Below, one piece after another: positions 24,001 through 35,085 of a DNA stretch of 64,000 bases. A program made the translations under genes and the position numbers. Location: contig BRXU01000027.1 of assembly GCA_030267565.1 (NCBI GenBank), forward strand, positions 977,001 to 1,041,000, given 5' to 3'. The DNA is from Pleodorina starrii. Lineage: Eukaryota; Chlorophyta; Chlorophyceae; Chlamydomonadales; Volvocaceae. The notes beneath the pieces were generated by a model. That model searched no databases and was not told the DNA's origin. It saw nothing but the letters and a program-made list of their open reading frames with translations. Numbering within the stretch: the stretch's first letter is position 1; each line of letters begins with the position of its first letter.

Positions 24001-27000
24001 TACAGAGCCCTATAGACCCCGAATGTGAGGGTGCATGCGCTCTGCAGTCTGCATGCCAGCCGGCCTCGACCCATCCACCGCCCGGGCGTCGCCGCGGTTG
24101 GTGGGTGCATCGCGCCCATCCCCACTGCTCCCGCACCCACACCCGCTGCGTCCGCAGGCCAAGCAGCACAGCACCAAGCTCATCGACGAGGATGGCCTCT
24201 TTGCGCTGCTCCGCGCCAGCGAGCCCTTCGCGCCCGCGGATCGGCCTCCCGCGCCAGCGGCCGACGCCGCCACCGCCGTGGCGGCGCCGGCCGGGCCATC
24301 CAGCATCCCCGCCTCGACCTTCTTCGGCTCCAACACCGGGGCCGGGGCGGCCGGCCCCAGCGGCGCCCGCAAGCCGGCAACTGCCCCCGGCATGGGTGCG
24401 GCTCCCTCGGTGCCCGCGCATCAGACTCAGGGGGCCGGCGGTGGCTCCCTCAACCAGCTGTGGGTGGACAAGTACAAGCCGAGGAACAGCGCGGAGCTGG
24501 TCGGGAATAACACGCTTGTGGCGAACCTCAAGCAGTGGCTGGAGTCCTGGGAGCAGGTGAGTCGAGCCTGGACCTGCAGGGGGGAGGTTCCCGGAATGGG
24601 CTCGCGCGCGGCGCGTGGGCGGTTCCCCGCCAGGCGTTTCTTCTTATCCAGGGCTTGTCGAGGCGAGGCTTTTGTTTGCACGGCGCGCCTGTGGGGGTTG
24701 CGGCACGACCGATGTATGTGGGCCTCCAGAAAACTGCGAGCGTGAGGCTGGATGATGGCGCCATGGTTTTGGGGTGCAGTGAGGTCGCAGAGTTTGGTTG
24801 GGAGTGAGGCCGGGTGCCCCTGGGTGAGCTCTCCGTCGAGAGCGCTAAAGCGTGCTGGTCGCCAGACCCCAATATTGGCATGCCACGAGCACACCACGTG
24901 TCTTTTCCTCCGTCGGCGTGGGTCGGCATCGGGTGATGCGGCCGTGCCCTGCCCTGCCCTGCTGCAGGTGCACCTCCGCGGCGCCGCGCCTCCCACCGCC
25001 AAGGGCGGCGGCTCCAAGCCCAAGGACCTGTCCAAGAAGGCCGCGCTGCTCAGCGGGCCACCCGGCATTGGCAAGACCAGCGCAGCGCACATCATCGCGC
25101 GGGAGACCGGGTAGGGCGGGGTGAGGGCGGCGGGCTAGGGCAGGGCAGGGGATAGAGCGCCGCACAGCGGCCGTTTCTGTCGAGCGTCTCGTCTCCCATC
25201 CTCACTTCTGTACGGGCGCCGTTTGCTCATATAAGCATGGACAGCGCAGGTGCTGGGATTTTCCTTGGGGTGGAGTTTAAAAAAAATTGATAGTTCAGGA
25301 TGTGTTTGAAACGCGCAAATTTGGGCTTGGCTGGGCTATTGCCTGGGAGCCTGTCTTCATGTCGAAAGCAGCCGGTCTATCATCACGGGACCAGCTCAGC
25401 TGGCGCCCCAGCCAGCCAGGCAGGCAGGCGGGCGGGCGGTAGTCCGCCTCGCCCTCTCGCACGTTGCCCCCTTCGGCCCTTGCTGGCGAGTGCTGGGCGC
25501 GCTTTCGGCCCTTGCCGTCCTGCCCTCCTTGCTCCCTCCTGCTCACGTTCATGCCTGCACGTCCTCTGCGTCCTCCCTCCCCACTCAGGTTCGAGGTGGT
25601 TGAGATGAACGCCAGCGACACCCGCAACAAGAGCGGCAAGGTGTCTGACGGCATCGCGGGCAAGCAGTCCAACGTGATCAAGGAGATGGTGTCCAACACC
25701 ACGCTGCCGGGGATGGGGCTGGCGGGCGCTCCTCGCGGCGGTGCGCCCCGCAGGCAGCTGCTCATCATGGACGAGGTGGACGGAATGTCGGGTGGGTGGC
25801 GGCGTGGGAGCGGGGGTGGCGCACCACGTCGAAATGACGAAATCCCATCACCACCCTCCTTCCCCAGTTCCCGAGTCTGAGACTCCGAGCGACAACACTG
25901 TAGCTTCGTGTCACGGGGCGACGAGGCGGGGCACGCCCTTGGAAGATCCTCACTCCCCCCGCCTACGCGGTTTGTAACCCTGAGGAGTCCCTCGAGTGCC
26001 ACGTTATGATGAAGGCCCGGGATACCTGAGAGCCCCCTTCAAACGCCTCCTCCTCCTCCGCATCCTTCTCCTGGTTCGTGTTTCTTACCCCCGACCCCCC
26101 TTCTCCGGTGCTTGCCGGCTGGGGCCCCCATTCGCCCCCCCCAGGCGGTGACCGCGGCGGCATCCAGGACCTGATGGACACCATCAAGCGCTCCCGGATC
26201 CCCATCATCTGCATCTGCAACGACAAGTACAACCAGAAGCTGCGCTCGCTGCGCAACCACTGCATGGAGCTGGAGTTCCGAAAGCCCACCGCGCAGCAGA
26301 TCTCCAAGCGCATGGCCGAGATCTGCCAGAAGGAGGGGCTGCAAGTCAACCAGGTGGGAAAGACACTGTGTGTGGGAGCGGCGCGAGCGTGCCGGTATGG
26401 GGGAACAGAGCGGCGGAAGCGGAGCTGCGGCGGCAGCGGCAGTGCGGTGCGGTGCGGTCCCTGCAGGCCCCTGGCCGCCAGAGTCGTGTGCAGGAGCATC
26501 TAGTACCTGCGGCGCTGCTTCCAGTTCAAGTACCACATCCCCGTCCGCTCGTGGGCGCCGCGGGCGGCAGAAGTGGCGTGTCCCGTCTATGTGCCGCTGT
26601 GCCCCTCACGTCGTTCGTTTGGACGCGTGCAGCGTGGCGTGTGAGCGTCGAGTCACGTCGACTGTTCCGCACCCACCTATCCGACGGCGACGGCGACGGT
26701 GCCCATCCATACGGTACGTTGTCCCCTGGCGGCGTGTCTGCTGCTGCTGCTGCTGCTGCTGCTGCAGGCCACCATGGAGGCGCTGGTGACGGGTGCGGGC
26801 GGCGACCTGCGCCTCATCCTGGGCCAGCTGCAGATGGTGCGGCTGAGGGCGAGGGCGCTCACGTACGACGAGGTGGGTTCGCGGGGGTCCGCGGGGGCAT
26901 GTGCGCATACCCCACGCGCATGCGCTCACGTGGTCCTCCCTCCCGCCCCCTCTCCACGGATGGATGGATTCCCTCGATTGACGCGCTCCTGCACTCCTGT

Positions 27001-30000
27001 CCGGGCTGTTGACGCGGGTGTGTGTCTGGTGTCCTGCGCGGCTGTTCAGGTCCGCGGCAAGATGGGCGCCAGCAAGGACACGGACATGAGCCCCTTTGAG
27101 TGCGCCCGGCGGCTGCTGGAGCCGGCCTGCGCGCTGCTGTCCATGGGCGACCGCATGGAGCTGGTGTTTGCGGACATGGACCTGGTGCCGCTGCTGGTGC
27201 AGGAAAACTACCTCAACCACAGACCCACCATCGCACGTGAGTTGCGGGGGGAAGGGGGAGGGTATAAGAGGCGGGGAAACGGGGTTGGGGCTTGGGTTGG
27301 GTGAGGCGGTGGAGCAGGGGGGGTCCAGGCGGGGAGAGTCTGCTGCAGAGTCTGTGAGATCCGGCCGGGTTGCCTTGGGTGGAGCATTGAGCGCCTTTGC
27401 GGCTCTTGTGTGAGGCATTGTCATTCAACCCCAAATGGCGCGTGTGTTTGTCCGTGTGGGAGTCCATGTCCGTGGTTCTTGCTGCGTGCTCGCGGCTGCG
27501 GGAGGTGCAGGAAGCGGGACCAACATGCGCCGTCCGTCTTCCACTTGGGCTCCCTCCTCCCTTGGCCAACCTTTCGCCTCGAGATACTCGACAGTACAAA
27601 TGTACAATGTGGAGGTATATGCAAACTCTCACACACACACACACACCCTACACCCCACTCGCAGCGGACTTGCCATCGCGGCTGCGCGCCATCGCCAAGG
27701 CCGCCGACTCGATCTCGTTCGGCGACGTGACCAACAACACGCTGCGCCGCAGTCAGAACTGGGGCCTGATGCCCTTCGCGGGCGTCATGAGCTGCCTGCT
27801 GCCCGCGGCCTACATGCGCGGTCCACGTGAGATCTTCGGACTGTACCCCACCGAGATGAACTTCCCCAGGTGGGAGGCGCAGGCGGAGGTGATGAACAAG
27901 AACCGCAGGGGAGGGGGCACGGAGGCGATGCAAGCGAACACACAACCCAGACCCTGTAGTACTTGCCATCGTACCTGTTACCGTACTAGACTGACAACGC
28001 GGAGCTGCGAATGCGTCGCTGCCAGGAGGGGAGGGCGGGCAGGGGAGGGGAGGGGAGGGGTTGTGAGGCTCGGTTCACACGGGAAGGGCGACATGAGCAC
28101 GTCGGTGTGGCGGGCTGCTGTACGCAGCTGCCTCCTGTGTCGTTGGAGGAGGGCCCCTGACAGGCTGTGTCAATGACTTGAGCCCGACGCTGAAGGAGCA
28201 GTGCCCCCCGGATCTCGAAACTGGAGGCAGCGATTGCCCCTGGGCATTTAGCGCCGCAAAGTCGCCCTTGCACCTAAGTCTGCCCCCCTGGACCATTGAT
28301 TGCTCGCTATGCGCGACCCTCCTCCTACCCCTCCTCCTCCTCCTGCTCCCCGTCCCCCGGCTGTGTCTGTGTCCTCTCCTGTCCTGTCCAGGTTCACCGC
28401 GTGGCTGGGCAACTACTCGAGCGGCAACAAGCAGCGGCGGCTCCTGGGCGAGCTGTCCACCACCATGGCCGCCTCGGGCCGCGTGTCCTCCTCGCGCAGC
28501 GCAGTGCGGCTCGAGTACGCCTCCGCGCTGCGGCACCTGCTGGTGCGGCCGCTGGTGCGCGAGCAGGAGGCGGCGCTGCCGGCGGTGGTGGAGCTCATGC
28601 ACGGATACTGCATCGACAGGTGCGTGGGTGGGCGGATGGGCGCGTGGGTGGGCGGGTGGGTGGGCGCCTTCATGCCGTGCATGGCAGCTGATAGGGAGCT
28701 GGAGGAGGGAAAAGGTGTAAAAAGAAGCGGGCCAAGGGCGCCAGAGACGGGGTTTTAGATGTGTGTGATTGTATGGAGCGGGGCGGGGGTGGCGGGAGGG
28801 GGGAAGAGTGACGGTGCGTCGAAACGGGAGGGGCGGCAGCGAGGAGGAGGAGGAGGAGGTGCAGGCCGGGCGCTGAAGGTTGAGGGCCGGGGGCAGGAGG
28901 AACACCGAGCTTCACGTGTGCCGGGGCGCGTGCGTGATGTGGCCGCAGGGAGCAGTTCGACTTCATTCTGGACGTGACGTCCTTCAAGAGCAAGGCGCCG
29001 TGGGCGGAGGACACGTTCAAGGACGTGCCAACGAAGGTCAAGTCGGCCTTCACAAGGTGAGGTCTGGGCTGGGGTGGGTTGGGGCGGGGCGGGGCGAGGG
29101 GCGATCTGCGGTGTAAGGTCGCGCAGGCGGTGCTTGATGTTGAGGTGGTGGCGGGGGTCGCAAGTAGCATACGGTTGGGGATACATACCATCGGGGACCG
29201 GGGATACATGCGATCTGCCGTCGCAGACATGGCAGTGCACCCAAGAGACTGTTTGCGCATGATCCGGATCCGAAGGCGATGGAGATGGAGATGGGAATGC
29301 GACGATGCGTTCTAGACGGGTTTGAGCCCATGCGCGCCTCGTATGTAGCCGGCTTGCAGCGACTGCGGGCCTGTGCGGTATTGGTGCGCTGGCCACACCC
29401 TGCGACCTCCTTGCCTTTCCTTGCCTTGTCTCAGGAGCCTCAACTCCACGGCGCCCGCTGCTCGCTGCCTGGCGCAAGTAGAGGAGGTCAAGCTGGGCCG
29501 CGGGGCCGCCAAGGGCAAGGGCAAGGGCCGGAAGGCGGCCGCGGAGGACGACGACGAGGACGGGCCCCTTGGGGGCGACGGCCCAGACGCCGAGCAGGTA
29601 CGGCGGTGCGGTGCTGGGAGAAATCCGCAGATGAGCCCCCGTGCGCAGTGAGGTACAGACGGGGGGCGCGCGCACGGCAGTTGCGCGGTGCGGCCAGACA
29701 CCGAGGCCCCAACTTGTGGAAATCCACACTAACTGGGCATGCACGTTGACGCGAGGTTTCCCGCTCCCCCGTCGGGTTGTGCACCTTCCTGCTCCAGCCG
29801 TTGGGCCGCGTCCTCTAATGGCACAGCGGTGCTGCGTTTGCCTCTTGGCGTGCGCGCGCTCTGTGTTGTGTTGCGCTGCTGTGTTGTGCAGGAGGGGAAG
29901 GCGGGTGGCGAGGCCGGGGGGCAGCAGGAGGAGGAGGAGGACGTGGACCCGGGGACGCTGGCGCGGCGGCTGGCGAAGGAGGGACTGGTGTTGCAGCTGC

Positions 30001-30134
30001 AGGACGACGGCAAGGCGGCCAAGGGGAAAAAGGGCAGCGGTCGCGGCGGCGCAGCCAAGGCGGGCGGGGCGGGTCGCGGCGGGGCAGGTCGCGGCGGCGG
30101 TCGCGGCGCAGGAAAGGCGGCTGGGAAAAAGTGA
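21017..30134 (+). CDS. RFC1: Replication factor C large subunit RFC1
   Basis: Large subunit of the clamp loader that opens PCNA at primer ends. Model: join(21017..21019,21085..21166,21255..21286,21383..21601,22027..22182,22525..22692,22998..23282,23648..23839,24158..24556,24968..25110,25589..25791,26145..26353,26768..26872,27050..27236,27665..27869,28392..28619,28949..29056,29435..29597,29892..30134), about 1109 aa (human RFC1 is 1148). The exon 4/5 junction is uncertain; all others agree in phase. Domains: PIP box DIRSFFKK near residue 16; acidic/basic nuclear linker; BRCT (LTGRTFVITGVL...RHGGKVTQNVS...IDEDGLF) about 320-395; AAA+ from LWVDKYKP, Walker A SGPPGIGKTS, MNASDTRNKS, Walker B LLIMDEVDGM, sensor 1 IICICND; RFC1 C-terminal domain with LFVQENY-like PLLVQENYL and QNWGLMPF; Gly/Arg/Lys-rich tail. 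The first coding exon is the ATG alone. Confidence 0.94.
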
Positions 30135-31019
30135 GGGTGTCGCGGCGCCGGCGCCCACAGTGCTGGAGACCGCAGGCATGAAGACGGCTGGGGTGTGGTG
30201 CAGTCCTGTTGAATGTCTCCTCTGGGGCGGCTGGGGCGGCTGGCAAATTCGGGCCGTCCCCGATCCGGGGAAGTGGCGAGCTGTGTTGGCTCGGTGTGTT
30301 GGCGCGGGAGGGGCTCCCTCTGGTGCTGTGTTCCAGGGCCACCGTCCTCACAGCTCATGGGCCATGTCGGCGCGTGGCGTAGTGAAGCCGACTTGGGTTG
30401 GGTTGCTTTGAAGCCCTCGGGGAGGCCGAGCCTGGCACGCGCCAGCTCATCCACATTGGCGGCCAGGCAGGGTTTCAGGCGCTACGCGCCTTTGTTTTTT
30501 ATGCCACTGCGTTGCCCCCATCTCATGAGATGTGCTGCTGCCTGAGTGTGCAGCGGACGCTTTGGGTTGGTCGGATGTTCCCAGCGGGGCCCAGCACTGC
30601 GTTCGAACGGACCGGTGCAGGGCTAGTACAGTACAGGGGTGCTACGCGCTGCATGTGACTGCGCTTGGGCGGCCAACGACGTGGTTGGTACGCTTGGAAC
30701 TCCAGTTGAGCCTGACATAGGAATGGCGTAATGTGCGCTTCACAGAACCTGGACTTTGCAGCAGCAGCAGCAAAGCCGACGTTGCAGCTTTTCACCAGTC
30801 TGGGAAGTATTCAGCAGGTTGAGCTCAGAGGTGGAAACAAAGCCCGAACATGTCCATTGCGTCCATGAAGGGGAGGGGCGGGTGTGTGGGGCGGTGGGTA
30901 GTTGAAGTGGGGTATGTACTGACCACTGGTATGGGATGCAGACAGAAAGCCATCGTGTGTGTGTCCGCTGAGCACCTGCACAGCTTTTTGGGCGGGGCCC
31001 CAGCGCGAAGCGGGTGTAA
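30135..31019 (+). other. RFC1 3' UTR with TGTAA poly(A) signal
   Basis: No coding sequence is recognised after the RFC1 stop. The first TGTAA, the usual volvocine poly(A) signal, is at 31015-31019, about 880 bases downstream, which suggests a long 3' UTR. Long antisense frames here look like GC artefacts. Confidence 0.45.
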
Positions 31020-32727
31020 CAAGTGAAGCACACGGCTGTTGCATGCATGGCGGCGAGACGTGGCATCTTGGCATGGCACGGCGTGGGTATGGTCGCGGCG
31101 AGGCGCGCTGGACAGATTGTGTAAGCACCCCTCTCGGCATCATACGGTGTCGGTACACGCTTGGCGAATGGGCATCTGGGTGGGTGCAGATAAGGATTGA
31201 TGGACAAGGGCGGCATTGTCGTCGACTCTGTGTATACGGTATGGGTTGAGACAAAGAACATCGGCCCCAAAGCCGGCAGGCACCGCCAAACACGTCAGCG
31301 TGGCGCGGCGCCGCGGCCCGACAGGTCGTCGCCGAGCTCCGGCCAGCAGCACAACCGCCAGTTGACAGCACCGGCCCTCCATTTTGTAACGGCATCAACA
31401 CACTCTGATGCACCTGCTCGCTAACTAACGTTCATACAAAAGTCGCAAGAAATCAACACGCTCCATCACACGTGTCATTTCCAAATGTGCACACCTCACA
31501 AGCCAGGCTGTGACCATGCATGAAGACCAACCAACAGAGCCCCGCTCAACCTTGCCGAATACATGTACATATAAAATGTAAAACTGCAATCAATATTAGC
31601 CAGCTACACCTCACCACATCCATGCCCCACAGCCGTCCCCACTACAACATCCATGTCGCCTCCCGGCCTAACAATTCTTTAACTCCATCATGTCTACATG
31701 AACAATATGCAAAGCCCGCCCAACATCGCATATTATTGCAAGACCTGCGCGACAACAAACAGACGGCAAACTGCATGGCCTCGCCATGGCAGACTCACGA
31801 AGCTTCACACTTACAACCGGACGCGAGACAAACCTAACACATCTTTCAGTTTGCCCAAAACACGAGCCCTTCCCAACACATATCCTTTCCGAGCGCATAT
31901 CCTTCCGTACATGCCCATGGAATATCCTTATGGACCCCGCCCTGTAGGATTGCCCATGTCCGTGCCTGTGGACTGTGGACTGTGAACTGTGGTGTCCTAA
32001 CAAAAGTGCAGAATCTCGGCCAACGGAAATACTGCATAAGTAAAAGATTACATTCTTTATTGCACGGTAATTTTATTATTGGAACCCAACATCGCACGAG
32101 TAAAAACCAGTTCGGCAGTCTCCATGGACCGAGGCCGAGGTCAAACCAACGCCTCTCGGCCTATAATTATTTGCAGAAGATTCGTCGTTCCTCAAAGTGG
32201 ATTTCTGACATGACGGCGTGAAATGAATCTTCGTTTCGGCAACCAACTATGTTTGCATTGCGAACATTCTTCCCGCGACCACACCACAGCTCTGCTACCC
32301 GGTCCGACCGACTTGACGCACATTTCAATTACAAAGGTTGCAAGGAGCAAACCATGAGGGGCAAACTGCTGGTTGTTAGACGCCAAGCCGCAAATGCACG
32401 CAGGATGCAGCGGTCTTCTGCGGGCCGCCCAACAAGTCCAGTCGGCAACCTAGGGGATCCCTGTCCTAATGTTAAAGCATTCAAGCCTCCTCTACGGCGA
32501 ATACCTCATCAGTAGCGAAGCCTGTGCACTCTCGTCGGCAACTGCACGTCGTCGCAACCCTCGCAAACAGTTCCGCTGTCCTTCTATTGGCAAGTCAGCC
32601 TGCGTGATGTGTAAATGATACACTCCATGTCTACTGTCAAGTAACTTCAGCCAATGCGCTGGCCGGAAGAGTTGCACAGTGCCGAGACGGCGCGCGATGC
32701 TAAACATGGGTCGGATTGCTGAAGCCG
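31020..32727. other. Gene-poor, AT-richer intergenic stretch
   Basis: About 1.7 kb with base composition clearly lower in GC than the genes, including an A-rich run around 31430-32120. Only short open frames without recognisable motifs. No RNA gene with convincing A and B boxes was seen. Confidence 0.5.
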
Positions 32728-32988
32728 CAGGCATTTCAGATATAAAGCTCTGGCTGCCTACCAGCAGGAATGTCGACACTCTCACAGTTGACGCCCTCGC
32801 CGCTCGCTTTGGAAATGCCGTATTTCGGTCGATGCGCACATGCGCTCATGCACCCGACGGGATGACGCGCTTCGCGCGGCGCCGGCAGGCCTTGCTAACG
32901 ACTCGGCTAGCAGGCATTTCGGGAAAAAGCTCTGGCTGTCTATCAGCAGGAATGTCGACACTCTCACACTACTTCACGCCCTCGCCAC
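32728..32988. repeat. Duplicated segment of about 75 bp
   Basis: Two direct copies, at about 32728-32801 and 32911-32988, 183 bp apart. Both contain CAGGCATTTC, AAGCTCTGGCTG, CAGCAGGAATGTCGACACTC and CGCCCTCGCC in the same order, with scattered mismatches. No coding match is recognised. Probably part of a repeated or mobile element. Confidence 0.75.
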
Positions 32989-33003
32989 CCTAGCACTCAA
33001 CTT

Positions 33004-33866
33004 AACCCGTACGGATTTAGTGGGGCCCCGCCCTTTTTCCGGCTTCAAGGAAGCCGACACCAACCCCTTGTCTGTTCCCGCCTAGCTTGCCTAGCCCGGG
33101 ACAGGCAGGGACCTCGTCCAGGCAATGCTGTTTGGCGAGGGCATACCCGGTTGCGCACACTGTCCTCTACTGTGCAGGCCACTGCAGAGGGCGGTGTCCC
33201 CCGGTGAGTGTGGGGTGCCAAGTACTCCGTGTGTTGACCACCCGGCCCTGGACCGCGACCTCATACGGACAGGCGCTAAAACGGACCCGTGGGTCCTCAC
33301 ACCACCACACGACAGCACAGTCCTCCGCATAGCCCCGTCAGCCGGGCACACCACAGTCCTCCGCACAGGTTTTAGTTCGATACGATGGGGGCACCGGTGC
33401 ACTGCCTGTATTGACGCAGTCGCCTCTCATGCCAGCCCTCCTCATGCCTACATAGGACACCCTAATACGGCAAGCTACGATGGGTTAGCGCCATGCACGG
33501 GCTGTTCAAGCGTACTCTCATTGCAAGTGTTTGCTTTCGTTAGTTCCTCTAGCCCCAATCTCTCGGTTAGCTGTAGTTCTTAGCGTACCCACTACAACAG
33601 CGCCCACCACGTTGCCTTCCGCCTGTCACAGTGTCACTGCTAGGCATTGTATTTAGCCTACACTTACATCACCTCCAGTGTCCAGTCTTCTCTTGGTATA
33701 CTCCTCTTTACCGGCTGCCTTTCTAGCAGGCTGGCAGGCCGACATTCGCTGAACATCTCTGATCACTTCATGTGCTTGGTCCCGTTTTGTTTTAAGCATA
33801 GGGATGTCGGCTTCTTCGAAGCCGGAGGAAAGGGCGGGGTCCCCCTTCATACGTACGGGCCGGTTA
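33004..33866. repeat. Imperfect inverted repeat pair (about 60 bp arms), possible non-autonomous element
   Basis: The left arm at 33004-33064 and the reverse complement of 33797-33866 share CCCGTACG, CCCCGCCCTTT, CCGGCTTC and GAAGCCGACA in order. Each arm carries an inner palindrome of the form GGCTTC...GAAGCC (33041-33055 and 33809-33823). The 730 bp between them has no recognisable ORF. Layout fits a MITE-like or solo-terminus element, but no target-site duplication was established. Confidence 0.5.
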
Positions 33867-35025
33867 CGTAGAGCACGAGTGATAACTGCTGGGCTGACAT
33901 CACGTGCGTGCCTTGGGCTCATCCGGTGCAGCGCAGGCGTATGTGTTTGGGCGAGGGCTTCTTATTAAGGGCGCAGTCGCAAACTTCGTCCACAGACTCA
34001 CGAAAGGAATTGCCCGCTCCGCGAGTGGGTAGGTGCCATGCAAAACGTCTGGGTGTACGCCACCAGGGTGTGTGTGAGGGACGCGATCGGCGGCACCCTG
34101 TCGGGCCGCCCGGGAGTCTGCACTGAGAGGCACCAAGAGGCTGGCCGCCTGTCGACAGCCAGCCGGGATATCGGCTAGGAGAGCGGCGACAGCGCTACAA
34201 CACTTGAGGGCGAAGGGGGGACGATGGCGCCGCCATCTTCGTTGCCGTGCCCCCTAGTGGTGTGCAACAGGCCTCACAGGCATCAGCCGACACACCGTGT
34301 CTCGTTGCCCATAAACGACTCCCACGACTTTTCTGTGACGCGGACGAGCCAATTCACCTAACGGGTGTCGAATGGTGCGGTCTCCATTTCACGGGAGAGT
34401 TCTTTGGGGGGGGGTGTCACGTGGGTAAATTTGAGAGAACTAAGTGGCTCTGGGTAGTGGCTCTGGGTGGTAGGGAGTACTGCCAGCAGCGCATGAAAAC
34501 ATTCGCATAACTGTGGAATCTTTTTCGTTGCATTTCCCAACATGCAAGACGTCGTCTGCCTTAGCATGCTGTGACATGACAGGGGCGCACCCTGGCGCAC
34601 ACACAAAAACGCGGGGCACGACCGGAGCAGTAGCCACGAGACATGCCTGCGCAAGATCATACAAGCGCACAATCCAAATAACCCGTAGCTAAGTAAGACC
34701 GCATCGACCTGAATCTTTCAGGGCTCTCTGAGACAACCGAGGCAGTCGTACAATTCCATCGTTCGCGAAGCAAGCCAGCTTGCTTAGGCGCGAGACCGCA
34801 CCAAAGGTTATTGTGCAAACAATGAAGCTATAGGCATGCAGATGAAGGGATCACTAGGGCTCGGGACAGTCCAGCAAACCAAAGACCACAACTGAGGCGG
34901 CGCTGCATTCTGGCGCACGGTTGCCCTCTTGGACTGACGCGTTTTGTCAAGTGTCGATCAGGCAGCGGTGAGTGAGGGCAAGTGGCGCACTGGGATGCCG
35001 TGGCGAAGTAACAGGGGCGCAACGG
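33867..35025. other. Intergenic, no gene recognised
   Basis: About 1.2 kb before the Dof promoter. Open frames at 33900-34136 on both strands have no motif that could be assigned. Likely intergenic or decayed repeat sequence. Confidence 0.45.
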
Positions 35026-35033
35026 TATAAAAA
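35026..35033 (+). promoter_or_regulatory. TATA box of the Dof gene
   Basis: TATAAAAA lies 60 bases upstream of the Dof start codon at 35086, which leaves room for a short 5' UTR of about 30 bases. Confidence 0.6.
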
Positions 35034-35085
35034 GCGCCGAGGCTTGTTAGTTACCCGCAACGCTTGACTTTTTGCTTGTAGACGG

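Noticed and set aside
28755..30179. 474-codon open frame on the minus strand
   Set aside because: It lies antisense to RFC1 exons and introns. It is Pro/Ala/Arg/Ser-rich without motifs and is explained by high GC at third positions of the real gene.
30740..31413. Minus-strand frames of 176 and 200 codons after RFC1
   Set aside because: No recognisable domain, no plausible splice partners, and the region is better explained as the RFC1 3' UTR and downstream spacer.
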